A stretch of DNA of 64,000 nucleotides from Streptomyces flaveolus (lineage in GTDB: Bacteria; Actinomycetota; Actinomycetes; Streptomycetales; Streptomycetaceae): assembly GCF_014648815.1 (NCBI RefSeq), contig NZ_BMRV01000001.1, positions 124,001-188,000 of the forward strand. The letters are read 5' to 3'. The notes below the pieces were generated by a model. The model saw only the letters and a program-made list of their open reading frames with translations. It searched no databases and was not told the origin of the DNA. Shown here piece by piece: positions 6,533-14,267 of this stretch (the stretch's first letter is position 1; each line of letters begins with the position of its first letter). Made by a program: the position numbers and the translations under genes.

Positions 6533-9138
6533 CGCCGGGTGCTTCCTTCCAGGACGTCTTCCTCGGTGCGCCGCATGCCGATGTCCAGCAGCGGCAGGTC
6601 GGGCTTCATCTGGTCGCGTTCGGGCACGAAGCCGACGACCGGGTCGGGCGTGTCCGGCGCGTTGACGAAGGACACGAACCGGGCCAGCTTCTCGGGGTCG
6701 TTGATGGTCTCGGCCCACTCGTCGCGGTAGTGGGACACGTGCGCCCGCATCAGGGACTCCAGCTCGTCGCAGATGCCGAGCGAGTCGTGCACCACCACGT
6801 CCCGGACGTGGTCCAGGCCGCCGGGGATGCGCTCCAGCCAGGTGGAGGTGCGTTCCAGCTTGTCGGCGGTGCGGATGTAGAACATCAGGAACCGGTCGAT
6901 CAGGCGGACCAGTTCGGCGTCGGAGAGGTCCTGCGCGAGCAGGTCCGCGTGGCGCGGGGTGGCGCCGCCGTTGCCGCCGACGTACAGGTTCCAGCCGTTG
7001 GAGGTGGCGATCACGCCGAAGTCCTTCGACTGGGCCTCCGCGCACTCGCGGGCGCAGCCCGAGACCGCCGACTTGAGCTTGTGCGGGGACCTGAGCCCCC
7101 GGTAGCGCAGCTCCAGGTCGATCGCCATGCGCACGGAGTCCTGGACGCCGTAGCGGCACCAGGTCTGCCCCACGCAGGACTTCACGGTGCGCAGCGACTT
7201 CCCGTAGGCGTGCCCCGACTCGAAGCCGGCGTCCACCAGCCGGGCCCAGATCACCGGCAGCTGCTCGACGCGGGCGCCGAACATGTCGATGCGCTGGCCG
7301 CCGGTGATCTTCGTGTAGAGCCCGAAGTCGCGGGCGATCTCGCCGATGACGATGAGCTTCTCCGGGGCGATCTCGCCGCCGGGGATGCGCGGGACGACCG
7401 AGTACGAGCCGTTCTTCTGGAGGTTGGCCAGGAAGTGGTCGTTGGTGTCCTGGAGGGCCGCCTGCTCGCCCTCCAGGACGTAGCCGCTCGCGCCGATCGC
7501 CGGGGCCAGGGAGGCGATGATCGAGCCGACCGCCGGCTTGCAGACCTCGCAGCCCTCACCGCCCCGGGCGTCCTCGCGGCCGTGCCGGTCCAGCAGCTCC
7601 TGGTAGGAGGTGATCCGCAGGGCGAGGACGATCTCGTACAGCTCCTCCCGGGTCTGCGCGAAGCAGCCGCACAGGCCCTTGTCGACCTCGACGCCGCTCG
7701 CCTCCAGCTCGGCGGTGACCAGCTGGCCGAGCACCTTGACGCAGGAGCCGCAGCCGGTGCCGGCCTTGGTGCACTTCTTCACCTCGGGCACGGTCGTGCA
7801 CTGGTGGTCGGTGACCGCGCCGCGGATCGTGCCCTTGGTGACGTTGTGGCAGGAGCAGATCACCGCGTCGTCGGGCAGGGCGGACGGGCCCAGCTGGGCC
7901 GGCGCCCCGGCACCGGCGGGCAGCACCAGGGACTCCGGCGAGACCGGCGGGACCGAGCCGGTGAAGGCGCGCAGCGTGCCGTAGGCCTCCGCGTCGCCGA
8001 CCAGGATGCCGCCGAGCAGCGTGCCGTCGCGGCCGATGACCAGCTTCTTGTACAGGCCGGCGCGCGAGTCGGAGTACACGACGTCCAGGCAGTCCTCGGC
8101 GGTGCCGTGCGCGTCGCCGAAGGACGCCACGTCCACGCCGAGCAGCTTCAGCTTGGTGGACAGGTCGGCGCCGGTGAACGCCGCCTCGTCCCGGGCGATG
8201 GTCGCGGCGGCCGTCTCGGCCTGCTCGTACCCGGGCGCCACCAGGCCGTACACCCGGCCGTCGGCGGCCAGCGCGCACTCGCCGATCGCGAACACGTGCG
8301 GGTCGGTGACCGTGCGGCACTGCTCGTCGACGCTGATGCCACCGCGCTCGCCGACCGCGAGGCCGCAGTCGCGGGCCAGCTGGTCGCGGGGGCGGACACC
8401 GGCGCTGAACACCACCAGGTCGGTGGCGAGTTCGGAGCCGTCGGACAGCTTCATGCCGGTGACCGCGCCGTCGTCGCCGGTCACGATCTCCTGCGTGCCG
8501 ACGCCCGTGTGGACGGACAGGCCCATGTCCTCGATGGTGCGCAGCAGTGCGGCGCCGCCGCCCTCGTCGACCTGCACCGGCATCAGGCGCGGCGCGAACT
8601 CCACGATGTGCGAGGTGAGTCCGAGTCCCTTCAGCGCGCCCGCCGCCTCCAGGCCGAGCAGCCCGCCGCCGACCACCGCGCCGGTCGTCGCGTTCTTCGC
8701 GTACTCCTCGATGGCGAGGAGGTCCTCGATCGTGCGGTAGACGAAGCAGCCCTCGGCGTCCTTGCCGGGGACCGGCGGGACGAAGGGGTAGGAGCCGGTG
8801 GCGAGGACCAGGACGTCGTAGTCGACGGTCAGCCCCGAGCGGGCGGTCACCCGGCGGGCCTCGCGGTCGATCGTCTCGGCCGGGTCGCCGACGCGCAGCT
8901 CGATGCCGTGCTCGGCGATGAAGGCCGGGTCGGTCACCGACAGGTCCTCGGCGGACCTGCCCGAGAAGTACGAGGTGAGCTGGACGCGGTCGTAGGCGGG
9001 ACGCGGCTCCTCGCACAGCACGACCACGCGGTGCGTGGCGGTCAGTCCGCGCTCGGCGAGCGCCTCCAGGAAGCGCTGGCCGACCATGCCGTGGCCGACG
9101 AGCACGAGGGTGGGGGTGGGCCCCGGGGTGGCGGTCAT
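6529..9138 (-). CDS. nirB: NAD(P)H-nitrite reductase large subunit
   Basis: 869 residues. It reduces nitrite to ammonium with six electrons in the cytoplasm. The order is: a FAD/NAD(P) pyridine nucleotide-disulphide oxidoreductase domain (about 1-310); a BFD-like [2Fe-2S] domain with CSCHNVTKG and a CTKAGTGCGSC cluster (about 420-480); a second Cys pair CEVCKP; the ferredoxin-like half-domain; and the sirohaem/[4Fe-4S] domain with CVGQTWC and CARECAE (about 640-720). All cluster cysteines are present. The start is ATG 9138, which overlaps the stop of the upstream oxidoreductase in TGATG. Expression probably depends on the GlnR-like box at 10379-10416. Confidence 0.96.
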   Translation of the reverse strand: MTATPGPTPTLVLVGHGMVGQRFLEALAERGLTATHRVVVLCEEPRPAYDRVQLTSYFSGRSAEDLSVTDPAFIAEHGIELRVGDPAETIDREARRVTARSGLTVDYDVLVLATGSYPFVPPVPGKDAEGCFVYRTIEDLLAIEEYAKNATTGAVVGGGLLGLEAAGALKGLGLTSHIVEFAPRLMPVQVDEGGGAALLRTIEDMGLSVHTGVGTQEIVTGDDGAVTGMKLSDGSELATDLVVFSAGVRPRDQLARDCGLAVGERGGISVDEQCRTVTDPHVFAIGECALAADGRVYGLVAPGYEQAETAAATIARDEAAFTGADLSTKLKLLGVDVASFGDAHGTAEDCLDVVYSDSRAGLYKKLVIGRDGTLLGGILVGDAEAYGTLRAFTGSVPPVSPESLVLPAGAGAPAQLGPSALPDDAVICSCHNVTKGTIRGAVTDHQCTTVPEVKKCTKAGTGCGSCVKVLGQLVTAELEASGVEVDKGLCGCFAQTREELYEIVLALRITSYQELLDRHGREDARGGEGCEVCKPAVGSIIASLAPAIGASGYVLEGEQAALQDTNDHFLANLQKNGSYSVVPRIPGGEIAPEKLIVIGEIARDFGLYTKITGGQRIDMFGARVEQLPVIWARLVDAGFESGHAYGKSLRTVKSCVGQTWCRYGVQDSVRMAIDLELRYRGLRSPHKLKSAVSGCARECAEAQSKDFGVIATSNGWNLYVGGNGGATPRHADLLAQDLSDAELVRLIDRFLMFYIRTADKLERTSTWLERIPGGLDHVRDVVVHDSLGICDELESLMRAHVSHYRDEWAETINDPEKLARFVSFVNAPDTPDPVVGFVPERDQMKPDLPLLDIGMRRTEEDVLEGSTRR

Positions 9139-10355
9139 CAGGAGCCTCCGTCGTTGGTGAGCAGGTGGAGCAGGGGGCCGCCGTCGGAGGGGAGCGGCTC
9201 TGCTCCCTCCCAGGCGCGCGCCAGCGCGCCGACGGTGCCGAGTTCGCCGACCAGGACCCCGCCGACCAGCCGGTCGTCGCGGACGACGACCTTGCGGTAG
9301 GTGCCCCGGGTGGCGTCGGCGAGCTGCACGACGTCGTCGCCGGGGCGGGGGTCGGTCTCGCCGAACGCGGCGAGGTCGAAGGGGCTGTCCGGCCCGGTGA
9401 GGGTGAGCCGGGTCAGGGACCGGGTGCCGGTGTAGCGGGCGGCGCGGTCGCCGGCCAGCAGCGCGGCCAGCACGCCGGCCTGTTCGAGGGCGGGCGCGGC
9501 CAGTCCGTACACCGTGCCCGCGTGCTCGGCGCAGTCGCCGACGGCGCGGATGTGCGGGTCGCGGGTGCGCAGCTCGTCGTCGACGACCACGCCCTTCGCG
9601 ACGTCCAGGCCGGCCGCCTGCGCGAGACCGACCCGGGGCCGGACCCCGCAGGCGAGGACCACCAGGTCGGCGCCGAGGGCGTACCCGTCGGCCATCTCGA
9701 CCGATCGCACCGCCCCGCCGACCGAGCGCACGTCGCGCACCCGGCACTCGGTGTGCACCTCGACACCGAGGTCCTCCAGATGGCGCCGGACGAGCGCGGA
9801 GGCGGCCGGGTCGAGCTGGCGTTCCATCAGCCGCTCGGACTGCTGGGCGAGGACGACCTGCGCGCCGCGCACGGCCAGCGCGCGGGCGGCGGAGACGCCG
9901 AGCAGGCCCCCGCCGACGACGACCGCCCGCACCCCCGGCCGTACCGCCTTGGACAGGGCCAGGCAGTCGTCCATGGTGCGGAACGCGTGGACGCCCTCGG
10001 GCAGTTCGCGGTCCGGGGTGAACAGGCCGCGCAGCGGCGGGAGCACGGCGTTGGAGCCGGTGGCGAGGACCAGCGTGTCGTAGGCGATCACCGAGCCGTC
10101 GGCGCAGCGCACCGTGCGCCCGGCCCGGTCGATGCCGGTGACCCGGGCGCGGGTCAGCTCCGCCGGCGCCGGCAGGGCGGTCACCTCGGGGCCGAACCGT
10201 CCGGCCAGCACCTCCGCGAGCAGCACCCGGTTGTACGGGCGGTGCTCCTCGTCGCCGACCAGCAGTGCGGGCGTGCCGAGCTCACCGAGCCGCCGGGCGA
10301 GCGTCACGCCCGCGAGCCCGGCGCCGATCACCACCACACGCGCATTCGAGGTCAT
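9138..10355 (-). CDS. FAD/NAD(P)-dependent oxidoreductase of the nitrite operon
   Basis: 405 residues, similar in layout to the flavin half of NirB: a FAD site GAGLAGVTLARRLGELG at the N terminus, GSNAVLPPLRG, a second dinucleotide site VVVGGGLLGVSAARAL, and the ACGVRPRVGLA/AVGDCAEH motif closing the FAD pocket. It has no iron-sulphur motifs. It is the first gene of the nirBD operon, overlapping nirB by one base. A role as an accessory reductase that passes electrons to nitrite or nitrate reductase (NasA has no flavin domain of its own) is inferred from position. The start is ATG 10355. Confidence 0.85.
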   Translation of the reverse strand: MTSNARVVVIGAGLAGVTLARRLGELGTPALLVGDEEHRPYNRVLLAEVLAGRFGPEVTALPAPAELTRARVTGIDRAGRTVRCADGSVIAYDTLVLATGSNAVLPPLRGLFTPDRELPEGVHAFRTMDDCLALSKAVRPGVRAVVVGGGLLGVSAARALAVRGAQVVLAQQSERLMERQLDPAASALVRRHLEDLGVEVHTECRVRDVRSVGGAVRSVEMADGYALGADLVVLACGVRPRVGLAQAAGLDVAKGVVVDDELRTRDPHIRAVGDCAEHAGTVYGLAAPALEQAGVLAALLAGDRAARYTGTRSLTRLTLTGPDSPFDLAAFGETDPRPGDDVVQLADATRGTYRKVVVRDDRLVGGVLVGELGTVGALARAWEGAEPLPSDGGPLLHLLTNDGGS

Positions 10356-10378
10356 GGCAACGAGCGTGCGGTGCGGGT

Positions 10379-10416
10379 GTTACCCGACGGCATCCCCTCT
10401 GTTTCCCACGGGGAAC
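10379..10416. promoter_or_regulatory. GlnR-like box of the nirB operon
   Basis: The pattern is GTTAC-n6-GCATC-n6-GTTTC-n6-GGAAC with exact 11-base spacing between half-sites, matching the actinobacterial GlnR consensus gTnAc-n6-GaAAc repeated twice. It sits 24-61 bases before the first gene of the operon. GlnR is the established nitrogen regulator of nirB in S. coelicolor; binding at this exact site is inferred. Confidence 0.75.
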
Positions 10417-10447
10417 GCTGCCCTCAGCGGGGGCGGGGGGTGGGTGT

Positions 10448-10535
10448 GAGGGGTGCGGCGCCCGTCAGGGAGGGGTGCCGGGCCCGTCGGGGAGGGGTGC
10501 CGGGCCCGTGCGGGAGGGGTGCCGGGCCCGTGCGC
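10448..10535. repeat. Four tandem copies of a 22-bp unit
   Basis: Units start at 10448, 10470, 10492 and 10514. Each begins GAGGGGTGCCGGGCCCGT; the first copy is slightly diverged (GAGGGGTGCGGCGCCCGT). Each unit contains the self-complementary CGGGCCCG, so the array can fold into several small hairpins. It separates the divergent nirB-operon and TSUP promoters. Confidence 0.85.
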
Positions 10536-10560
10536 GAACCTCAGAAGTCCCTCATCTCGA

Positions 10561-10590
10561 TGGACGGCACATCCATCCCGTCCATAGGGT
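10561..10590 (+). promoter_or_regulatory. Promoter of the TSUP gene (leaderless pattern)
   Basis: TGGACG (10561-10566), an 18-base spacer and TAGGGT (10585-10590), with the ATG 7 bases after the -10 hexamer and no Shine-Dalgarno sequence. The transcript is predicted to begin at or next to the start codon. Confidence 0.5.
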
Positions 10591-10597
10591 CGCGATC

Positions 10598-11380
10598 ATG
10601 CCCGACATATCGCTGACCACGGTCGTTCTGCTGTGCCTCGCCGCCTTCGCGGCCGGGTGGATCGACGCCGTGGTGGGCGGCGGCGGGCTCCTGCTGCTGC
10701 CGGCGCTGCTGCTCGGCCTGCCCGCCGGGACCCCGGCCGCGCACGCCCTGGGCACCAACAAGGCGGTCGCCATCGTCGGCACCACGGGCGCGGCGGTGAC
10801 GTACGCCCGCAAGGCGCCCGTGGACGTGCGCACCGCCGTACGCATCGGCCTGGCGGCCCTCGCCGGGTCCTCCGGCGGGGCCTTCTTCGCCGCCGGGATG
10901 AGCACCGAGGTGCTCAAGCCGGTGATCATGGTGGTGCTGCTCGCCGTCGCGGCCTTCGTGATCCTGCGCCCCGCCTTCGGCACCGCCCCGGCCACCGGCC
11001 CGGCCACCCGCCGCCAGATCCTCGCCGCGATCGGCCTCGCGGGCCTCGGCATCGGCTTCTACGACGGCCTGATCGGCCCCGGCACCGGCACCTTCCTGGT
11101 CCTGGCGCTCACCGCCGTCCTGCACCTGGACCTGGTGACGGCCTCCGCCACCGCCAAGATCGTCAATTGCTGCACCAACGCGGGCGCCCTCGCCACCTTC
11201 GCCTGGCAGGGCGCGGTGCTGTGGCAGCTGGCCGCCCTGATGGCCGTCTTCAACCTCGGCGGCGGCATGTTCGGCGCCCACACGGCCCTCAAGAAGGGCA
11301 GCGGCTTCGTCCGCGTCGTCCTGCTGACGGTCGTCTTCGCCCTGGTGGCGAACCTCGCGTACGAGCAGTGGCTGGCCTAG
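10598..11380 (+). CDS. TauE/SafE (TSUP) family membrane exporter
   Basis: 260 residues, about eight membrane spans in two repeats. The family motifs AFAAGWIDAVVGGGGLLLLPAL and LGTNKAVAIVGTTGAAVTYA (N half) and GFYDGLIGPGTGTFL, ATAKIVNCCTNAGALATF (C half) are clear. TSUP members export sulphite or other sulphur anions. Divergence from the nitrite operon suggests possible export of nitrite or sulphite, since sirohaem enzymes handle both; this is inference only. The start is ATG 10598. The stop overlaps that of the convergent dehydrogenase gene by 3 bases (shared CTAG). Confidence 0.88.
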   Translation: MPDISLTTVVLLCLAAFAAGWIDAVVGGGGLLLLPALLLGLPAGTPAAHALGTNKAVAIVGTTGAAVTYARKAPVDVRTAVRIGLAALAGSSGGAFFAAGMSTEVLKPVIMVVLLAVAAFVILRPAFGTAPATGPATRRQILAAIGLAGLGIGFYDGLIGPGTGTFLVLALTAVLHLDLVTASATAKIVNCCTNAGALATFAWQGAVLWQLAALMAVFNLGGGMFGAHTALKKGSGFVRVVLLTVVFALVANLAYEQWLA

Positions 11381-12279
11381 GCCTTCCCGTCCCGCCGCAG
11401 GTCCAGCAGCTCCACCATCCCGGTCGTGTCCTCCTCCCCGTGCCCCTCGGCGAGCCACCGCTCCATCAGCGCCGTGTACGGCGTCAGCAGCTCCGGGCTC
11501 ACCCCCTGCTCCTCGGCCGTGCGCAGCAGCGTCGCGTTGCCCGCCACCTGCATCGCGAGGTTGGAGACGACGCCCTTGCCGTAGTCGCCGCTCTCGATCT
11601 GGTCGGCCGCCAGATGGACGGAGCCGGTCATCGCGCCGAGCCACGACGCCAGCAGCGGCGCGAAGTCCTTCGGGGCGATGTCCTCCGGGCCGATCAGCGC
11701 GAAGGCGTGCACGATGCCCGCGAACATGCCGCTCATCGCGCTCAGCAGCGCCACGTCGTGCAGCGCCGCGAAGCCCGCGTCCTCGCCCACGTAACGGGTG
11801 CCGGCCGGGACGGCGAGGGTGTCCCGGTGCTCCTCGAACAGCTCGGGGGAGCCGCTGTAGAAGACGTACCCGCCGGAGTCGGCGTCCCCGATCATCGGCG
11901 GCACGGCCATGATCCCGCCGTCCAGGAAACGGGCCCCGCGCGCCGTCGCCCACGCGGCGCGGGCGCGACCCTGGGCGGGCGTGCCGGTGGTGAGGTTCAC
12001 CAGGTCCCGCCCGGTCAGGTCGGCCCCGTCGAGGGCCTCGCCGACCGAGGCGTCGTCGAGCAGGCAGGCGATCACCAGTCGGTTCGCGGCCACCGCCGCG
12101 GCGGCGCTCGGCGCGACCGTCGCGCCCTCGGCGGCGAGGGCCTCGGCGCGGGCGGGGGAGCGGTTCCACACGGTCACGGGATGCCCGGCGGCGAGCCAGG
12201 CGCGGACGAGGGCGGTGCCCATGGCGCCGGTGCCGAGGACGGTGAGCGGAACACGGGAAACGGGTGTCTTGGCAGTCAT
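11377..12279 (-). CDS. NAD(P)-dependent dehydrogenase (HIBADH/imine reductase-like)
   Basis: 300 residues. It has the N-terminal Rossmann motif LGTGAMGTALVRAWLAAGH with NRSPARA for NADP recognition, a long inter-domain helix, and a C-terminal helical domain of the 6-phosphogluconate/3-hydroxyisobutyrate dehydrogenase superfamily. The canonical catalytic Lys of HIBADH is not evident, and the overall look is closer to imine reductases. The true substrate is unknown. The start is ATG 12279. It diverges from an HxlR regulator gene, the usual arrangement for regulator-controlled detoxification reductases. Confidence 0.82.
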   Translation of the reverse strand: MTAKTPVSRVPLTVLGTGAMGTALVRAWLAAGHPVTVWNRSPARAEALAAEGATVAPSAAAAVAANRLVIACLLDDASVGEALDGADLTGRDLVNLTTGTPAQGRARAAWATARGARFLDGGIMAVPPMIGDADSGGYVFYSGSPELFEEHRDTLAVPAGTRYVGEDAGFAALHDVALLSAMSGMFAGIVHAFALIGPEDIAPKDFAPLLASWLGAMTGSVHLAADQIESGDYGKGVVSNLAMQVAGNATLLRTAEEQGVSPELLTPYTALMERWLAEGHGEEDTTGMVELLDLRRDGKA

Positions 12280-12314
12280 GGTGATCAGACTCCGCCGAGG
12301 AGGACGCCCGCTCA

Positions 12315-12324
12315 AGTACGTACT
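12315..12324. promoter_or_regulatory. Putative HxlR operator dyad
   Basis: A perfect dyad AGTACGTACT between the divergent dehydrogenase and HxlR genes. HxlR/YodB-type regulators bind GTAC-containing dyads, so this is the likely shared operator; the assignment rests on position and sequence type. Confidence 0.5.
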
Positions 12325-12385
12325 CGCAAGTGGGTGGTTACCTTGGGGGAAGGATGCAGGCAGTGGGCGGGGACGGGGGACGGGT

Positions 12386-12775
12386 ATGGGGACGGCACGG
12401 CGGCCGGGGGCGTACATCTGCGGGATCGACGCGGCGATGGAGGTGATCGGCGGGAAGTGGAAGGGGCTCATCCTGTGGGCGCTGGCCGAGCGGCCGTACC
12501 GCTTCGGCGCCCTGCGCCGTGAGCTGCCCGGGGTGACGGAGAAGGTGCTCGCCGCGCAGCTGCGGGAGCTGGAGGCCGACGGCATCGTGCACCGCGAGGA
12601 GTACGAGGAGGTGCCGCCACGCGTGGAGTACTCGCTGACCGCCCGGGGCGTCACCCTCAACGAGGCGCTGGCGCCGCTCGGCGCGTGGGGGAGGGCGAAC
12701 GTCCTGGACGCCTCACCGGCTGCCGGTGAGGTGGGCGAAGACGACCACGTTCCCCTGGTAGCCGGTACCGCGTGA
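12386..12775 (+). CDS. HxlR family transcriptional regulator
   Basis: 129 residues, a single winged helix. The family pattern is complete: a conserved Cys in GAYICGIDAAMEVIGGKWKGLILWAL (residue about 12, the redox/electrophile-sensing position in this family), then RFGALRRELPGVTEKVLAAQLRELEADGIVHR and VEYSLTARG. The start is ATG 12386 with GGGGGA six bases before. It probably represses the divergent dehydrogenase gene. The last 63 bases overlap the 3' end of the convergent sortase gene. Confidence 0.9.
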   Translation: MGTARRPGAYICGIDAAMEVIGGKWKGLILWALAERPYRFGALRRELPGVTEKVLAAQLRELEADGIVHREEYEEVPPRVEYSLTARGVTLNEALAPLGAWGRANVLDASPAAGEVGEDDHVPLVAGTA

Positions 12776-13333
12776 CCAGCCGCCGCCGCAGGTGATGACG
12801 CGCAGTTCGGGCCGGTCCGCCGCGCCGTACACCTTCTCGTCGGGGAAGTCGGTCGCCGCGTACACCTCCACCGCGTCCACGGTGAACACCGCGACGCCGC
12901 CGTCGCGCCGGTCGACCTCGATCACGGCGCCCTTCTTCAGGGCGCCGAGCCGGTAGAAGACGGCGGGGCCCTCCGCGTTGTCGACGTGTCCGGCGACGAT
13001 CGCGGTGCCCGTCTCGCCGGGTGTGGTGCCCGCCTCGTACCAGCCGGCGAGGTTCTTCTTCTCGGCGGGCGGGACGTCCAGACTGCCCGTGGGCGTCAGT
13101 CCGAGGCCGGTCAGCGGGGCGTCCACGCCGATCGCCGGGACGCGGACGCGGTCGGGCGGGGAGGGCGGCAACGCCGGTGCGCCGGGCGCCTCCCGCGCCC
13201 GCCCCGAGCCGGCCTGCGCGGCCGACGGCTGGGGCGGGGCCCCGGCCCGAGAACCGCCGTCGAGGAGATAGGCCCCGGCGCACAGGGCGACCGCGGTGAC
13301 GGCCGCTATCGCGGTGTTGCCGACCCTGCGCAT
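12713..13333 (-). CDS. Class F sortase
   Basis: 206 residues. It has an N-terminal membrane anchor (about 5-25), a Pro/Ala-rich spacer, and a sortase beta-barrel with the catalytic His in GTAIVAGHVDN, the catalytic Cys in LRVITCGGGW, and an Arg six residues beyond the Cys region (WSRGTGY). Sortases cleave a sorting signal and attach the protein to the cell wall. ATG 13333 is preferred over GTG 13342 because GAGGAG lies 10 bases upstream of the ATG but only one base from the GTG. The upstream neighbour on the same strand is a secreted protein with a C-terminal span, its probable substrate or partner. Confidence 0.9.
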   Translation of the reverse strand: MRRVGNTAIAAVTAVALCAGAYLLDGGSRAGAPPQPSAAQAGSGRAREAPGAPALPPSPPDRVRVPAIGVDAPLTGLGLTPTGSLDVPPAEKKNLAGWYEAGTTPGETGTAIVAGHVDNAEGPAVFYRLGALKKGAVIEVDRRDGGVAVFTVDAVEVYAATDFPDEKVYGAADRPELRVITCGGGWSRGTGYQGNVVVFAHLTGSR

Positions 13334-13444
13334 GACGACCACTCTCCTCGGGGGATCCCCTGCCCCCTCCGGGCCGCGAGGGGCATCGGACCCGGAGGGG
13401 GTGGGGAAGTGCGGTACCGGCGGACGGGCAGCGGAGGGTGCCCG

Positions 13445-13975
13445 TCAGATCCCGTCGCCTCTCGCCCGGCGATGCAGGAGCCAGGTACCGCCCGCGGCGG
13501 CGACGGCGAGAGCCGCCACGCCGGCCGCGGTCTGCACGGGGTCGGGGCCAAGAGCGCCGCCGACCCCCGTCTTGACGCTTCCTCGGGGATACACCTGCTC
13601 GCGGGCGGCGGTCAGCGTGACCACCAGGTCGCCCGTCACCCGACGGCCGCTCTCGGCGCACGTGGTGACGATCTCGTACGTCCCCGGCTGCGCGCTCGGC
13701 GGTACGTCGAACCGCCCGACGACCTCGTCCCCGGGCGTGTCCGGCGCCATCGGGAACCGGCCCGCGCCCACCGCGCCGGCGTCGCCCGTGGCGGCGCCGT
13801 CCTCGCCGCACGCCGAGGTGGTCACCACGGCCTCCTCACCCGGCACGACCGAGGAGGGGTACACCTCCAGTCGGCCGGTGGCCGCGGCGTCCCCGCCGTA
13901 CGCGGGCGCGGTGGCGAGTCCCGCGGCCGCGACGGCGAGCGCGGTACCGGTCAGCAGGCGGGCGGTACGTCGCAT
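13445..13975 (-). CDS. Secreted protein with C-terminal membrane span, paired with class F sortase
   Basis: 176 residues. It has a signal peptide (1-26, ending APAYG), then an immunoglobulin-like region with two cysteines about 65 residues apart (TSACGED and VTTCAES) and the phrase LEVYPSSVVPGEEAVVTTSACG, typical of streptomycete cell-wall proteins, then a span (TAAGVAALAVAAAGGTWLL) and HRRAR. No classical LPxTG is present; TGVGG precedes the span. AAGGAG lies 5 bases before ATG 13975. The 102-base gap to the sortase suggests co-transcription. Confidence 0.8.
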   Translation of the reverse strand: MRRTARLLTGTALAVAAAGLATAPAYGGDAAATGRLEVYPSSVVPGEEAVVTTSACGEDGAATGDAGAVGAGRFPMAPDTPGDEVVGRFDVPPSAQPGTYEIVTTCAESGRRVTGDLVVTLTAAREQVYPRGSVKTGVGGALGPDPVQTAAGVAALAVAAAGGTWLLHRRARGDGI

Positions 13976-14229
13976 CGGTGCTCCTTCGAGCTCTTCGGTG
14001 GCCCCTGCCCTACCGAGGAAATCGGCACCGGGCGCGCCCCGCTTGTCGAGCGCGCCCCGCGAATGGGATGAACGGGTGTCACCGACGAGCCCGAAGAGCC
14101 CGCCGGTGATCGCCTTTCCGCAGGTCACCGCGGCAGCACGGGGCGGTGGAGGAAAAGATCCGGAAGGGTGCGCGGCGCGCGTGTGAACGGGTGACCGGGC
14201 GTCAGGGACGGGACGCAGGAGGTGCGGGC

Positions 14230-14260
14230 TTGACCTGAAGCAAAGTTGAGGTACCAGGGT
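14230..14260 (+). promoter_or_regulatory. SoxR-like box and promoter of the FMN reductase gene
   Basis: TTGACC (14230-14235), a 19-base spacer and CAGGGT (14255-14260). The spacer carries the imperfect dyad CCTGAAGCAAAGTTGAGG (14234-14251), close to the SoxR box CCTCAAGTTAACTTGAGG. The 19-base spacer is characteristic of MerR-family-activated promoters. From memory, the S. coelicolor orthologue (SCO2478) is a SoxR target induced by redox-active antibiotics. Confidence 0.78.
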
Positions 14261-14267
14261 GTTCCGC

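Noticed and set aside
6529..9747. nirB extended to 1072 residues
   Set aside because: The extra N-terminal part reads antisense-like low complexity through the upstream oxidoreductase; the TGATG junction at 9138 is the real start.
10448..10535. The four tandem repeats as a CRISPR array
   Set aside because: Units are contiguous with no spacers and there are no cas genes.
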